A stretch of 64,000 nucleotides of DNA from positions 1 through 64,000 of the forward strand of contig JAHZLQ010000014.1 of assembly GCA_022599775.1 (NCBI GenBank). The letters run 5' to 3'. A program made the translations under genes and the position numbers. Below the pieces are notes generated by a model. It did no database searches. It saw only the letters and a list, made by a program, of their open reading frames with translations, and was not told the DNA's origin. The stretch is from Gammaproteobacteria bacterium. GTDB taxonomy: Bacteria > Pseudomonadota > Gammaproteobacteria > Nevskiales > Nevskiaceae. The stretch's first letter is position 1. Each line of letters opens with the position of its first letter. Positions 7,077-17,118 of this stretch are shown here, piece by piece.

Positions 7077-8300
7077 TTAGCGCGGCAACTGCGCACGTAG
7101 CTCGAGCTTGGCGATCTGATTGCGGTGCACCTCGTCCGGACCATCGGCGAAACGCAGGCTGCGCGCGCTGGTGTAGGCATAGGCCAGCGGAAAGTCGTCC
7201 GACATTGCGGCTGCGCCGTGGACCTGCATCGCCCAGTCGATGACCTGACAGGCCATGTTCGGCGCGGCTACCTTGATCATGCCAATCTCCTTGAGCGCGG
7301 CCTTGTTGCCCACCGTGTCCATCATCCACGCTGCGTTGAGCGTGAGGAAGCGCGCCTGATCAATGAGAATGCGCGCATCGGCGATGCGTTCCATCGTCAC
7401 CGACTGTTCGGCCACCAGGCGGCCGAAGGCCTTGCGCTGCGAAGCACGCCGGCACATCAGCGACAAGGCGCGTTCGGCCAAGCCGACCAGGCGCATGCAG
7501 TGATGGATACGGCCCGGCCCGAGCCGGCCCTGGGCGATCTCGAAGCCGCGACCCTCGCCCAGCAGCATGTTGGACGCGGGCACACGCACATCGTCGAACT
7601 CGATCTCGGCGTGGCCGTGCGGCGCATCGTCATAACCGAATACCGGAAGATGGCGCAGGATCTTCAGGCCCGGTGCGTCCATCGGCACCAGGATCATGGA
7701 TTGCTGACGGTGCCGGTCGGCGCCGTCCGGATCGGACTTGCCCATGAAGATCGCAACCTTGCAGCGCGGGTCATTGGCACCGGAGGTCCACCACTTGCGG
7801 CCCTTGAGAACATAGTCATCGCCGTCGCGCGTGATGCGCGCCTCGATATTGGTGGCGTCGCTGGACGCCACCGCCGGCTCGGTCATGGCGAAGCAGGACC
7901 GGATCTCGCCGGCCAGCAGCGGCTTGAGCCAGCGTTCCTGCTGTTGCGGCGAGCCGTAGCGCGCAAGCACTTCCATGTTGCCGGTATCGGGCGCGCTGCA
8001 GTTGAACACCTCCGGCGCGATCGGTGAACGGCCCATCAGTTCGGCCAGCGGTGCGTATTCCAGGTTGCTGAGCCCTGCCCCGTCGGCGGATTCCGGCAAG
8101 AACAGGTTCCACAGGCCGGCGGCCTGCGCCTTCTCCTTCAGCGACTCGACGACAGCGGTCGGTATCCAGGCATTGCCGGACTTGCGGTTGGCTTCGACCT
8201 CGGCGAAGAAAGCGGCCTCGGCCGGGAATACGTGATCGTCCATGAAGCGGCTGACGCGTTCGCGATACTGCTGGCAGCGCTCGGAATAGGCGAAGTCCAT
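7077..8300 (-). CDS. Acyl-CoA dehydrogenase, ACAD10/11-like
   Basis: A 407-residue FAD-dependent acyl-CoA dehydrogenase: helical N-terminal domain, a middle beta domain with [19 protein letters not shown] and GRKWWTSGA, and a C-terminal helical domain with [12 protein letters not shown] and [18 protein letters not shown]. It resembles the dehydrogenase half of mammalian ACAD10/ACAD11 and bacterial LvaC. It lies 21 bases after a separate APH-like kinase gene, the other half of the ACAD10/11 fusion. With that partner a 4-hydroxyacyl-CoA substrate is plausible (inference). Electrons would pass to the ETF encoded at 60087-61803. Confidence 0.9.
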   Translation of the reverse strand: MDFAYSERCQQYRERVSRFMDDHVFPAEAAFFAEVEANRKSGNAWIPTAVVESLKEKAQAAGLWNLFLPESADGAGLSNLEYAPLAELMGRSPIAPEVFNCSAPDTGNMEVLARYGSPQQQERWLKPLLAGEIRSCFAMTEPAVASSDATNIEARITRDGDDYVLKGRKWWTSGANDPRCKVAIFMGKSDPDGADRHRQQSMILVPMDAPGLKILRHLPVFGYDDAPHGHAEIEFDDVRVPASNMLLGEGRGFEIAQGRLGPGRIHHCMRLVGLAERALSLMCRRASQRKAFGRLVAEQSVTMERIADARILIDQARFLTLNAAWMMDTVGNKAALKEIGMIKVAAPNMACQVIDWAMQVHGAAAMSDDFPLAYAYTSARSLRFADGPDEVHRNQIAKLELRAQLPR

Positions 8301-8321
8301 CGAAATCTCCTTGGTGATCGT

Positions 8322-9380
8322 TCAGCCGCCGACACGGCGGGCTTGTTGCCAGGCCAGTTCGGCCAGTGGTCGTGCCGCACGGCCCATCTCCATCGCCTTG
8401 GCGCTGGAGGCATTGCCCTGTTCGGCTCGCTTGGCCACGCCTTGCAGAATCGAGGCGAGGCGGAACATATTGAAGGCGACGTAGTAGTCGAGATCCTTGA
8501 TGCCCGCGCTGCGACCGGTGCGCTCGCAGTAACGGGCGACGTATTCGGCCTCGGTCGGAATACCCAGCGCCTTGAGGTCCGCCCCGGCCAGGCCGCGCAT
8601 CAGCTCGGCGGGAATCCGCCAGGTCATCAGGTGATAGGCGAAGTCCACCAGAGGATGTCCGAGTGTCGACAGCTCCCAGTCGAGTACCGCCAGAACGCGC
8701 GGTTCCTGCGGGTGGAACATCAGATTGTCGAGCCGGAAATCGCCGTGAACGATGCTGCTGGCATCGTCGTCCGGGCGATGCTTGGGCAACCATTCGATGA
8801 GCCGATGCATGGCCTCGATCGGTTGGGTTTCGGCGGCCAGATACTGCTTGGACCAGCGGCCGATCTGGCGCTCCATGTAGGCGCCGGTCTTGCCGTAGTC
8901 GCCGAGACCGCGCGCTTCGTAGTCGACCTGGTGCAGCGCGGCGATGACGCGATTCATTTCGTCGAACACCGCTGTGCGCTGATCGCTGCCGAGATCCTGG
9001 AGCCGCGGGTCCCACCAAATGCGCCCTTCGACGTACTGCATCAGATAGAACATGGTGCCGATGACGGAATCGTCCTCGCACAGGACCAGCATCTTCGCCA
9101 CCGGCACAGCGCTGCCCTCAAGCGCGCGCATCACCCGGAATTCCCGGTCCACCGCATGCGCGGAGGGCAGCAGCGGGCCCGGTGGCTTGCGTCGCAGCAC
9201 CATGCGTTCGCCGCCCATCGTCACTCGATAGGTCGGATTGGACTGCCCGCCTTCGAACTGCTCGACGCTGAGCTCGCCCTTGAGGCCGAGTTCGCGCTCG
9301 ATGTAGGCGTGCAGGCTGGATTCGTCGAAGCGGTGCGCCTCGCGCACCGGCGTGCTGGGGACGCTGCTGGATTGGGTCAT
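8322..9380 (-). CDS. APH-like acyl-CoA kinase (LvaA/ACAD10 N-domain type)
   Basis: A 352-residue phosphotransferase of the aminoglycoside-phosphotransferase fold. Visible motifs are GGQSNPTYRV (glycine-rich loop, near residue 44), VLRRKPPG (ATP-binding lysine region), the catalytic loop HGDFRLDN near residue 215 and VLDWELST (metal-binding Asp). Members next to acyl-CoA dehydrogenases, such as LvaA of Pseudomonas putida and the N-terminal part of ACAD10/11, phosphorylate the 4-hydroxyl of 4-hydroxyacyl-CoA. Antibiotic resistance is unlikely given the operon. Activity here is inferred from family and neighbourhood. Confidence 0.85.
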   Translation of the reverse strand: MTQSSSVPSTPVREAHRFDESSLHAYIERELGLKGELSVEQFEGGQSNPTYRVTMGGERMVLRRKPPGPLLPSAHAVDREFRVMRALEGSAVPVAKMLVLCEDDSVIGTMFYLMQYVEGRIWWDPRLQDLGSDQRTAVFDEMNRVIAALHQVDYEARGLGDYGKTGAYMERQIGRWSKQYLAAETQPIEAMHRLIEWLPKHRPDDDASSIVHGDFRLDNLMFHPQEPRVLAVLDWELSTLGHPLVDFAYHLMTWRIPAELMRGLAGADLKALGIPTEAEYVARYCERTGRSAGIKDLDYYVAFNMFRLASILQGVAKRAEQGNASSAKAMEMGRAARPLAELAWQQARRVGG

Positions 9381-9396
9381 CGCCGCCTTTCTCCGT

Positions 9397-10404
9397 TCAG
9401 ATCAGCTTGATCAGCTGTTTGCCGAAGTTGGCGCCGTGCAGCAGGCCGATGAATTCGGCCGGTGCCCTTTCGAGCCCTTCGGTGATGTGCTCGCGATACT
9501 TGATGCGTCCGGCCGCCACCAGTTCGCCGAGTTCACGCAACGCGTCGGCCCAGTGCTCCAGATGCTCGCTGACGATGAAGCCCTGCATCCTGGCGCGCAT
9601 CGTCAGAATGATCGGCAGATTCTTGATCGGATACAGCGCGCCGCTGTCGTAGCTGGAAATCCAGCCGCAGACCGGAATCCGCGCGAAAGGATTGAGCCGT
9701 CGGATCACCGTATCGAAAATCTCGCCGCCGACGTTCTCGAAATACACGTCGATCCCATCCGGCGTGGCCGCCTTGAGTTGGGCATAGAGATCACCGGCCT
9801 TGTAGTCGATGCAGGCGTCGAAGCCGAGTTCCTCGGTCACGTAGCGGCACTTCTCGGGCCCCCCGGCGATTCCGACCGCGCGGCAACCGCGCGCCTTGGC
9901 GAGTTGGCCGACCACGCCACCGACCGCACCGGCCGCCGAGGACACCACCACGGTTTCGCCGGCCTTGGGTTCGCCGATCGTCATCAGACCGATCCAGGCG
10001 GTGACGCCCGGCATACCCACCGGGCCCAGGAACACGGACAGCGGCAAGCCTGGCGGCAGCTCGCGCAAGGTATTCCCAGCCTGCGCCGAAACCAGCTGCC
10101 AGCCACCCATGCCGACCACGCGGTCGCCCGGTGCAAGCCCGTCGAATTTCGACTCGATGACCTCGCCCACGGTGCCGCCGATCATCACCTCATCCAGCGG
10201 CTGCGGATCGGCATAGCTCTTGGTGGTGTTGAGGCGCCCGCGCATGTACGGGTCCAGCGACAGGTAATGATTGCGCACCAACACCTGACCGTCGGTGAGC
10301 GACGGCACAGGCGCCTCCACCAGACGAAAGTTGTCTTCGCTGACGGCGCCCTGCGGACGGGAAACGAGCTGAATCTGCCGGTTGGTCTTCGGAATGTCGG
10401 TCAT
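9397..10404 (-). CDS. NADP-dependent MDR oxidoreductase (CurA-like)
   Basis: A 335-residue zinc-independent medium-chain dehydrogenase/reductase of the leukotriene B4 12-hydroxydehydrogenase or CurA group: N-terminal NRQIQLVSRPQG, LSLDPYMRGR, then the nucleotide-binding SAAGAVGGVVGQLAKARG and the Y-rich YFENVGGEIFD. Such enzymes reduce alpha,beta-unsaturated ketones or related double bonds with NADPH. The ATG at 10404 is chosen over one 30 bases upstream, which would overlap the preceding SDR gene. It lies inside the leftward operon; its substrate here is unknown. Confidence 0.88.
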   Translation of the reverse strand: MTDIPKTNRQIQLVSRPQGAVSEDNFRLVEAPVPSLTDGQVLVRNHYLSLDPYMRGRLNTTKSYADPQPLDEVMIGGTVGEVIESKFDGLAPGDRVVGMGGWQLVSAQAGNTLRELPPGLPLSVFLGPVGMPGVTAWIGLMTIGEPKAGETVVVSSAAGAVGGVVGQLAKARGCRAVGIAGGPEKCRYVTEELGFDACIDYKAGDLYAQLKAATPDGIDVYFENVGGEIFDTVIRRLNPFARIPVCGWISSYDSGALYPIKNLPIILTMRARMQGFIVSEHLEHWADALRELGELVAAGRIKYREHITEGLERAPAEFIGLLHGANFGKQLIKLI

Positions 10405-10411
10405 TGGGTTC

Positions 10412-11188
10412 TCAAATTGCGGAGGCGCCACCATCGACGGCGATGGCCTGACCGCTGATATGGGCAGAGGCGTCGGACGCGAGCAACACGGCGAGGCCCT
10501 TGAGGTCTTGCTCGCCGCCGATGCGGCCGGTCGGTGTCAGTTCGAGAATCATCTTCTCGCTGTTCTCGATCAGCTTGTCGGCCATCTTGCTGTGGAAGAA
10601 TCCCGGGCAGATCGCATTGACGGTGATCCCGTGCTGGCCCCATTCGGCCGCCAGCGCGCGCGTCAGATTGATCACGCCGCCCTTGGTCGTGTTGTAGGCC
10701 AGAGTGCGCTGGATCTGGTGCGGATTGCCGAGCAGGCCGGCGATCGAGGCCACGTTGATGATGCGTCCCTGTTTGCGCGGCAACATGGAGCGCTGGCCCA
10801 CTTCCTGGGTGATGCGGAACAGACCGGTCAGGTTCAGGTCCACGACCTTCTGCCAGGCCTCCAGCGGATGATCCTCGGCATTGGCGCCCCAGGTGGTGCC
10901 GGCGTTGTTCACCAGGATGTCGATCTGCCCATAGCGCTGCATCACCGCATCGACGATGCCGGCAATGCTGTCGAACTTCGAAAGATCACCGACCACCGTC
11001 AGCACTTCGATGCCCATGCCTTCGAGATGCGCCTTGGCCTGTTCGAGTTCGGCGGACTTGCGCGCGGTAATGGCGAGCTTGGCCCCCATTTCGCCGAGTG
11101 CCTCGGCGATCTGCAGGCCCAGGCCGCGCGAGCCACCGGTGATGACGGCGACCTTGCCGCTCAGGTCGAGTAGTTGTTTGACGCTCAT
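10412..11188 (-). CDS. Short-chain dehydrogenase/reductase
   Basis: A 258-residue classical SDR with the cofactor motif TGGSRGLG near residue 18, NNAG near residue 95, a catalytic serine in NVASIAG, the active-site YNTTK and the ICPGFF segment. The C-terminal GQAIAVDGG is usual for the FabG-like group. It would oxidise a hydroxyacyl group or reduce a keto group with NAD(P)H. It lies between the thiolase and the MDR gene in the same leftward operon, so a beta- or 4-hydroxyacyl substrate is likely, but specificity cannot be read from sequence. Confidence 0.9.
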   Translation of the reverse strand: MSVKQLLDLSGKVAVITGGSRGLGLQIAEALGEMGAKLAITARKSAELEQAKAHLEGMGIEVLTVVGDLSKFDSIAGIVDAVMQRYGQIDILVNNAGTTWGANAEDHPLEAWQKVVDLNLTGLFRITQEVGQRSMLPRKQGRIINVASIAGLLGNPHQIQRTLAYNTTKGGVINLTRALAAEWGQHGITVNAICPGFFHSKMADKLIENSEKMILELTPTGRIGGEQDLKGLAVLLASDASAHISGQAIAVDGGASAI

Positions 11189-11248
11189 GGGAAGGACCTC
11201 CGAATGATTGAATGGGTATTGGGCTTGCTCAGCGCAGGGCTCGCGACA

Positions 11249-12427
11249 CTAGACGACCTCAAACAGGCCGGCCGCGCCCATGCCGCCGCCTATGCACATC
11301 GTCACCACCACATGCTTGGCGCCGCGACGCTTGCCCTCGATCAGTGCGTGCCCAACCAGACGCGCGCCGGTCATGCCATAGGGATGTCCCACCGCGATCG
11401 AGCCGCCGTTGACGTTGAGCTTGTCCATCGGGATATCCAACTGGTCGGCGCAGTACAGCACCTGCACCGCGAATGCCTCGTTGAGTTCCCAGAGGTCGAT
11501 GTCGTCCACCGTAAGGCCGGCGCGCTTGAGCAGTTTGGGCACGGCGAACACCGGACCGATACCCATTTCGTCGGGCTCGCAGCCGGCCACCGCAAAACCG
11601 CGAAACACGCCCAGAGGCTTGATGTTGCGGGCGGCGGCGGTCGCGGCGTCCATCACCACGGCCGCGGAGGCGCCGTCCGAGAACTGGCTGGCGTTGCCGG
11701 CCGAAATAACACCGCCCGGCAAGGCCGGGCGCAACTTGGAGACGACCTCCAGTACGGTGTCGCCACGAATGCCTTCGTCGGCTGACGCCGTGACGTCGCG
11801 CGTAGCCAGCTGACCGGTCTTCTTGTCGGTAACCGCCATGCGCGTGCTCAGCGGCACGATCTCGTCATCGAACCTTCCGGCCTCGCGTGCGGCGGCGGCG
11901 AGCTGCTGGCTGCGCACGCCATACTCGTCCTGCCGTTCGCGGCTGATGCCGTATCGCTGGGCCACGGTCTCGGCGGTCTGCAGCATCGACCAGTAGATTT
12001 CAGGCTTGTGTTCGCCGAGCCAGTTCTCGACGAGCATGTGGCGATTGATGCGGTTCTGCACGCAGGAAATCGATTCGACGCCGCCGGCCACGTAGGTCTC
12101 GCCTTCCCCGGCGATGATGCGTTGCGCGGCCATGGCGATGGTCTGCAGACCGGACGAGCAGAAACGATTGACGGTGGCGCCGGCCACCGACACCGGAAGG
12201 CCGGCGCGCAAGGCGATCTGGCGCGCGATATTGGATCCGGTCGCGGACTCAGGATATCCGCAGCCGAACAGCACATCCTCGATTTCGGCCGGATCGATCC
12301 CGGCGCGTTCGACGGCGTGCTGCACCACGTGGCCGCCCAGCGTGGCGCCGTGGGTCATGTTGAACGCGCCCTTCCAGCTCTTGGTCAGCGGGGTGCGTGC
12401 GCTTGAAACAATCAGGGCTTCTTTCAT
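11249..12427 (-). CDS. Acetyl-CoA C-acyltransferase (thiolase)
   Basis: A 392-residue thiolase. The nucleophilic cysteine is in [12 protein letters not shown] near residue 88, the histidine in [14 protein letters not shown] near residue 348, and the second cysteine in [16 protein letters not shown] near the C-terminus. The ATG at 12427 gives the family's normal N-terminus [19 protein letters not shown]. It cleaves 3-ketoacyl-CoA to acetyl-CoA and a shortened acyl-CoA. It follows the fadB-like gene by 17 bases, so the two enzymes would work as a beta-oxidation pair, FadA-like in role. Confidence 0.93.
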   Translation of the reverse strand: MKEALIVSSARTPLTKSWKGAFNMTHGATLGGHVVQHAVERAGIDPAEIEDVLFGCGYPESATGSNIARQIALRAGLPVSVAGATVNRFCSSGLQTIAMAAQRIIAGEGETYVAGGVESISCVQNRINRHMLVENWLGEHKPEIYWSMLQTAETVAQRYGISRERQDEYGVRSQQLAAAAREAGRFDDEIVPLSTRMAVTDKKTGQLATRDVTASADEGIRGDTVLEVVSKLRPALPGGVISAGNASQFSDGASAAVVMDAATAAARNIKPLGVFRGFAVAGCEPDEMGIGPVFAVPKLLKRAGLTVDDIDLWELNEAFAVQVLYCADQLDIPMDKLNVNGGSIAVGHPYGMTGARLVGHALIEGKRRGAKHVVVTMCIGGGMGAAGLFEVV

Positions 12428-12444
12428 GGTTGATGGGTCCCGGC

Positions 12445-14535
12445 TCAATTAAAGGAGCCGCCGTCGGCGGCGAGCTTTTCGATCAAGGAAGCAGGCGTCC
12501 AGAACGCACGGTCACCGTGGGCACTGGCGGCATAGCCGCGCATGCTGCGCGCCACGTTGTAGAGCCCCAGGCTGTCCGCGTAGTGCATGGGCCCGCCGCG
12601 AAACACGGGGAAGCCATAGCCGCTGAGATAGACCACATCGAGGTCCGAGGCGCGTGCGGCAATCCCTTCTTCCAGCAGACGCGCGCCCTCGTTGACCAGC
12701 GCCAGCACGCAACGCGAAACGATTTCCTCATCACTGAGCACGCGTGGAGTCATGCCCAGTTCGCGCCGGTGCGAGTCGATCAAGGCCGTCACCTCGGCAT
12801 CGGGAATCGCATCACGCCGGCCCGGTTCGTAGCGATACCAGCCCTTGCCGACCTTCTGGCCGAAACGACCCATTTCGCACAGGCGGTCGGCCAGCTTGGG
12901 ATAGAACATCTCCGGGCGCTCGACGTAGCGCCGCTTGCGGATCGACCAACCGATGTCATTGCCGGCCAGATCGCCGACACGGAACGGCCCCATGGCCATA
13001 CCGAAACGCTCCATCGCCTTGTCGACCTGCTGCGGACTCGCGCCCTCCTCCAACAGAAACAGCGCCTCGCGCACATACGGTTCGAGCATGCGATTGCCGA
13101 TGAAACCGTCGCAGACACCGGAGACCACGGCGGTCTTGCCGATCTTCTTGCCCAGCGCCATGACCGTGGCCAGGGCATCCTTGGCGGTGGCCTTGCCGCG
13201 CACCACTTCGAGCAGCTTCATCACATTGGCCGGCGAGAAGAAGTGCGTGCCCAGCACGTCGGCCGGCCGCTTGGTGAATCCGGCAATCCGGTCCACATCC
13301 AGCGTGGAGGTGTTCGAAGCCAGAATCGCACCGGGCTTGGCGATCGCATCGAGCGCCTCGAACACCTGCTGCTTGACCCCGATCTCCTCGAACACCGCTT
13401 CGATGATCAGATCGCAGTCCGCCAGCGCCTCCATCGATAAGGAAGGCGTGAGCAAGGCCACGCGCGCATCGAGCTTGTCCTGGCTGAGCTTGCCCTTCTT
13501 CAGCGAGCGCTCGTAGTTGCCGCGCAGGGTGGCGACGCCGCGGTCCAGTGCCTCCTGCTTCTGCTCGACGATGGTGACGGGAATGCCGGCGTTGAGAAAA
13601 TTCATGCTGATGCCGCCACCCATGGTGCCGGCGCCGATCACGCCCACCTTGTCGATGCGGCGCAGCGGCGTGTCCGACGGTACATCCGGAATCTTGCTGG
13701 CCGCGCGTTCGCTGAAGAACACGTGACGTAGCGCCTTGGATTCCTCGCCGTTCATCAGCAGGGTGAACTGCTCGCGCTCGAAACGCAGACCTTCGTCGAA
13801 CGGCTTGCTGGTCGACGCGGCCACGCATTCCAGGCAGGCCATCGGCGCCGGAAACGGACCGGCCATGGCGCGCACATTGAGTCTGGCGATATCGAGAAAG
13901 GCCTCGGCATCGGGGTGCTCGAGCTTGCGGTTGCGCACCAGCACCGGCACCTCGCTGGCGGCGAGACGGTCCGCGATCGATTGGCAGGCGGCCGCCACCG
14001 CGCCGGATTCGACCACGGCGTCGAACAACTCGGTCTGCGCCAGTTTGGCGGCCGGCGCCGGCGTACCGGAAACGATCATGTTCAGGGCCAGTTCGAGCCC
14101 GACCACGCGCGGCAGTCGCTGCGTGCCCCCACCACCCGGCAGCAGGCCCAGCTTCACTTCCGGCAGCGCGATCAGCGAGCTGCCGGTGGCCACGCGGTAG
14201 TGACAGGCCAGCGCCAGCTCCAGGCCACCGCCCATGGCGGTGCCTTCGATCGCGGCGACGACAGGTTTGGCGGATCGCTCGATCGCCGCGATGAGGTCGT
14301 GCAGGCTCGGTGCGGCTTCCATTTTCGGCGTGTTGAACTCGCGAATGTCCGCTCCGCCCGAAAAATGACCACCGCTGCCGGTGATCACGATGGCCTTGAC
14401 CTCGGCGTCGGCCAGCGCACGATCCAGAGCCTCCACCAGGCCCGTTCGTACCGCCTGGGCCAAGCCGTTCACCGGCGGGTTCTGCATGACGAGGACGGCG
14501 CATGGCCCCTCGGTACGGTAATCAACTGCGGACAT
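12445..14535 (-). CDS. FadB/FadJ-like bifunctional enoyl-CoA hydratase / 3-hydroxyacyl-CoA dehydrogenase
   Basis: A 696-residue multifunctional enzyme. The N-terminal crotonase domain shows [17 protein letters not shown] (oxyanion hole) and [20 protein letters not shown] (catalytic Glu). The second half is a 3-hydroxyacyl-CoA dehydrogenase with the NAD site [12 protein letters not shown] near residue 300 and the [16 protein letters not shown] active-site block, then two C-terminal helical domains. It hydrates 2-enoyl-CoA and oxidises the resulting 3-hydroxyacyl-CoA. AGAGGAG precedes the ATG at 14535. It is the first gene of the leftward operon, divergent from the ligase gene. Confidence 0.93.
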   Translation of the reverse strand: MSAVDYRTEGPCAVLVMQNPPVNGLAQAVRTGLVEALDRALADAEVKAIVITGSGGHFSGGADIREFNTPKMEAAPSLHDLIAAIERSAKPVVAAIEGTAMGGGLELALACHYRVATGSSLIALPEVKLGLLPGGGGTQRLPRVVGLELALNMIVSGTPAPAAKLAQTELFDAVVESGAVAAACQSIADRLAASEVPVLVRNRKLEHPDAEAFLDIARLNVRAMAGPFPAPMACLECVAASTSKPFDEGLRFEREQFTLLMNGEESKALRHVFFSERAASKIPDVPSDTPLRRIDKVGVIGAGTMGGGISMNFLNAGIPVTIVEQKQEALDRGVATLRGNYERSLKKGKLSQDKLDARVALLTPSLSMEALADCDLIIEAVFEEIGVKQQVFEALDAIAKPGAILASNTSTLDVDRIAGFTKRPADVLGTHFFSPANVMKLLEVVRGKATAKDALATVMALGKKIGKTAVVSGVCDGFIGNRMLEPYVREALFLLEEGASPQQVDKAMERFGMAMGPFRVGDLAGNDIGWSIRKRRYVERPEMFYPKLADRLCEMGRFGQKVGKGWYRYEPGRRDAIPDAEVTALIDSHRRELGMTPRVLSDEEIVSRCVLALVNEGARLLEEGIAARASDLDVVYLSGYGFPVFRGGPMHYADSLGLYNVARSMRGYAASAHGDRAFWTPASLIEKLAADGGSFN

Positions 14536-14615
14536 GCTCGCTCCTCTCAAAAGTCGGAAATCCTCGCGCCACGAGCTTTTGGTGACGGCCGCGGATTCGG
14601 CAAAGACTCAATGTG

Positions 14616-14630
14616 TTTCGCAGTGCGAAA
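14616..14630. promoter_or_regulatory. Candidate IclR operator palindrome
   Basis: TTTCGCAGTGCGAAA is a perfect 15-bp inverted repeat around a central G, followed by a further TTTCG half-site at 14636-14640. It lies in the 257-base divergent region between the fadB-like and ligase genes. Its form agrees with the TTCGCA/TGCGAA type of site used by several IclR-family regulators, and the operon itself encodes an IclR protein. Confidence 0.55.
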
Positions 14631-14792
14631 TACTGTTTCGTTTTTGTGGGAGCCGATGCTATCGTCGCCCCCCACCGATGTAAAGAAACGCGCCGAACCG
14701 AACCGAACTGCGACTTCGGTCTTGTATATCGGTCACTACATGTCCGGACGCCGGTGCCTACCGGAGCCGCTGACGCTCGCCGAGGAGACGAA

Positions 14793-16415
14793 ATGAATGG
14801 CCTGATGATGGATATGCCGCTGAATATCGCGGCGCTCTTGCAACATGCCGCGCGCTGGCACGGTGATACGGAAATCGAATCGCGACTGACCGAAGGTGGC
14901 TTCCACACCACGACCTGGGCCGAGCTGGAACAGCGCGCGCGCCAACTCGCAAAGGCCTTGCTGGCCTCGGGGATCGGCGAGTCCGACCGCGTCGCCACAC
15001 TGGCCTGGAACAATTACCGGCACGTGGAGTTGTATTACGCGATCTCCGGCACCGGCGCGATCTGTCACACCATCAACCCGCGGCTGTTCCCCGAACAGAT
15101 CGCGTTCATCGTCGACCACGCCGAAGACAAAATGATCTTCGTGGATCTCACGTTCCTGCCGCTGGTCGAGAAGCTCTATGGCCACTTCAAGTGCCGGCCC
15201 CGGATCGTCGTCATGACCGACCGCGCGCACATGCCGGAGACCGCGCTGGACGTGCTTTGCTACGAGGAACTGCTGGCCACGCAGGACGGCGACTACGCCT
15301 GGCCGGAACTCGACGAACGGCTCGCCTCCTCGCTGTGCTACACCTCGGGCACCACCGGCGATCCCAAGGGCGTGCTGTATTCGCATCGCTCCACCGTGCT
15401 GCATGCGCTCGCCACCTGCGTGCCGGATGTATTGGGACTCAAGGCCACGGACACGCTATGCCCAGTGGTGCCGATGTTCCACGTCAACGCCTGGGGTATT
15501 CCGTACGCGGCGCCCATCGTCGGCAACCGATTGGCGATGCCGGGCCCGGGACTGGACGGCAAGAGCCTCTATGAATTCTTCGAGCAAACCGGCACCACCG
15601 CCAGTTCCGGCGTACCGACGATCTGGTTCGGTCTGCTCAACCACGTGCGTGAACACGGGCTCAAGTTCTCGTCGCTGAAAACGATCACGGTCGGCGGCTC
15701 CGCCGCGCCGGCTTCGATGATCCGCGAGTTCCAGGAGGTCTATGGCGTCGGGGTGATGCACGCCTGGGGCATGACCGAAACCAGCCCGGTCGGCACCGCG
15801 GGATCGCTCAAGTATTCGCAGCGCAACCTTTCGGCCGAGGACAAGCTGGCGATTCAGTGCAAGCAGGGCCGCCCGCTGTTCGGCGTGGACTTCCGTATCG
15901 CCGGCCCCGACAACGAAGCCTTGCCGCACGATGGCATGTCATCCGGCAATCTTCAGATTCGCGGTCATTGGGTCACCAGCGGCTATTTCCGCAAGCCGGA
16001 CGATCAATCCGTGCGTGACGGCTGGTTCACCACCGGCGACGTCGCCAACTTCGACGCCGACGGCTTCATGCAGATCACAGACCGCAGCAAGGACGTGATC
16101 AAAAGCGGCGGCGAATGGATCAGTTCGATCGAGCTCGAGAACATCGCGGTCGGCCACCCCGACGTGCTGGAAGCGGCGGCCATCGCCGTCAAACATCCGA
16201 AATGGGACGAACGTCCGCTGCTGGTGGTGATCCGCAAGCCGGGCTCCGATCTCGATCGAGACCAGATGCTGGCCTGGTTCGAAGGCAAGATCGCCAAGTG
16301 GTGGATGCCGGACGATGTGGTGTTCGCCGAAGACCTGCCGCATACCGCGACCGGCAAGTTGATGAAACTCAAGCTGCGTGAAACCTACGCCGACTACAGG
16401 CTACCCACTGAATGA
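14793..16415 (+). CDS. Acyl-CoA synthetase (AMP-forming)
   Basis: A 540-residue ANL-superfamily ligase. The AMP-binding P-loop [18 protein letters not shown] is near residue 185, [12 protein letters not shown] near residue 325, and the C-terminal [24 protein letters not shown] and the catalytic lysine in [13 protein letters not shown] are all intact. It activates a carboxylic acid to its CoA thioester with ATP. The ATG at 14793 follows CGAGGAGA. It heads the rightward operon and overlaps the GST gene by four bases. A medium- or long-chain fatty acid or a related side-chain acid is the likely substrate. Confidence 0.92.
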   Translation: MNGLMMDMPLNIAALLQHAARWHGDTEIESRLTEGGFHTTTWAELEQRARQLAKALLASGIGESDRVATLAWNNYRHVELYYAISGTGAICHTINPRLFPEQIAFIVDHAEDKMIFVDLTFLPLVEKLYGHFKCRPRIVVMTDRAHMPETALDVLCYEELLATQDGDYAWPELDERLASSLCYTSGTTGDPKGVLYSHRSTVLHALATCVPDVLGLKATDTLCPVVPMFHVNAWGIPYAAPIVGNRLAMPGPGLDGKSLYEFFEQTGTTASSGVPTIWFGLLNHVREHGLKFSSLKTITVGGSAAPASMIREFQEVYGVGVMHAWGMTETSPVGTAGSLKYSQRNLSAEDKLAIQCKQGRPLFGVDFRIAGPDNEALPHDGMSSGNLQIRGHWVTSGYFRKPDDQSVRDGWFTTGDVANFDADGFMQITDRSKDVIKSGGEWISSIELENIAVGHPDVLEAAAIAVKHPKWDERPLLVVIRKPGSDLDRDQMLAWFEGKIAKWWMPDDVVFAEDLPHTATGKLMKLKLRETYADYRLPTE

Positions 16416-17092
16416 ATACCCCTGTCCCCTCGCCGTGCCTGCGTGGCTTCGCCACCAGCAACTACCACAACAAGATCGCCCTGGCCCTGCTCGAAAAGGG
16501 CATCGACTACGACGAGCAGCGCTGCTTTCCGTGGCTGGAGCCGGCCGCCTACGCCGACTCGCCGATCGGCAAGGTGCCGTTCCTGATCACGCCGCAGGGC
16601 AGCATCAGCGAATCGCAAGCCATCCTCGAATATCTGGAAGATCAGTATCCGCAAGCGCCGCTGTATAGCGCAGACCCGTTCACGCGCGCCAAGCAGCGCG
16701 AGGCGATCCAGTTCTGCGAGCTCTATGTGGAATGGGTGGCGCGGCGGCTCTACCCGGCCGCGTTTTTCCGCGCGCCGCGTTCGGAGAGCCTGGAGCGTGA
16801 AGTACGGCAACAGCTGGATGTGAACCTGCCGGCTCTGGCCCGACTGCTGAGCTTCGCTCCGTTTGCCATGGGTGCTGATTTGAGCGCCGTGGATTGCGCC
16901 ATCTGGCCGCACCTGAACCTGGTGAAGCGCTGCTGCCTCGCGATCTGGAACGAGGATCTCGTCGGCGCGGCGATCCCGCAGTTCGACGACTACAACCGAG
17001 CGATGGCCTCACGCGCTTCGGTGAAACAGATTCGCGAGCAGTCGGCTGCGGATCAGGGCGCCTTCTTCGCGGCCATCGCTCAGAAAAAATAG
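16412..17092 (+). CDS. Glutathione S-transferase family protein
   Basis: A 226-residue GST-like protein: N-terminal thioredoxin-like domain with NYHNKIALALLEKGIDYDE and the cis-proline region GKVPFLITPQGSISESQAILEYLED (glutathione-binding Glu-Ser), then an all-helical C-terminal domain. It overlaps the end of the ligase gene (ATGA), showing translational coupling, and is followed 26 bases later by an acyl-CoA dehydrogenase. A role in detoxifying an electrophilic intermediate of the pathway is a guess from this position. Confidence 0.88.
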   Translation: MNTPVPSPCLRGFATSNYHNKIALALLEKGIDYDEQRCFPWLEPAAYADSPIGKVPFLITPQGSISESQAILEYLEDQYPQAPLYSADPFTRAKQREAIQFCELYVEWVARRLYPAAFFRAPRSESLEREVRQQLDVNLPALARLLSFAPFAMGADLSAVDCAIWPHLNLVKRCCLAIWNEDLVGAAIPQFDDYNRAMASRASVKQIREQSAADQGAFFAAIAQKK

Positions 17093-17118
17093 TCAGAAAG
17101 ATAGACGGAGATTCAAGC

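Noticed and set aside
8322..9380. Aminoglycoside resistance gene
   Set aside because: The APH fold is present, but the operon of acyl-CoA enzymes and the ACAD10/11-like partner point to an acyl-CoA kinase.
12956..14503. A 515-codon minus-strand frame within the fadB-like gene
   Set aside because: Arg/Gly-rich shadow frame of a gene with full family motifs in its own frame.
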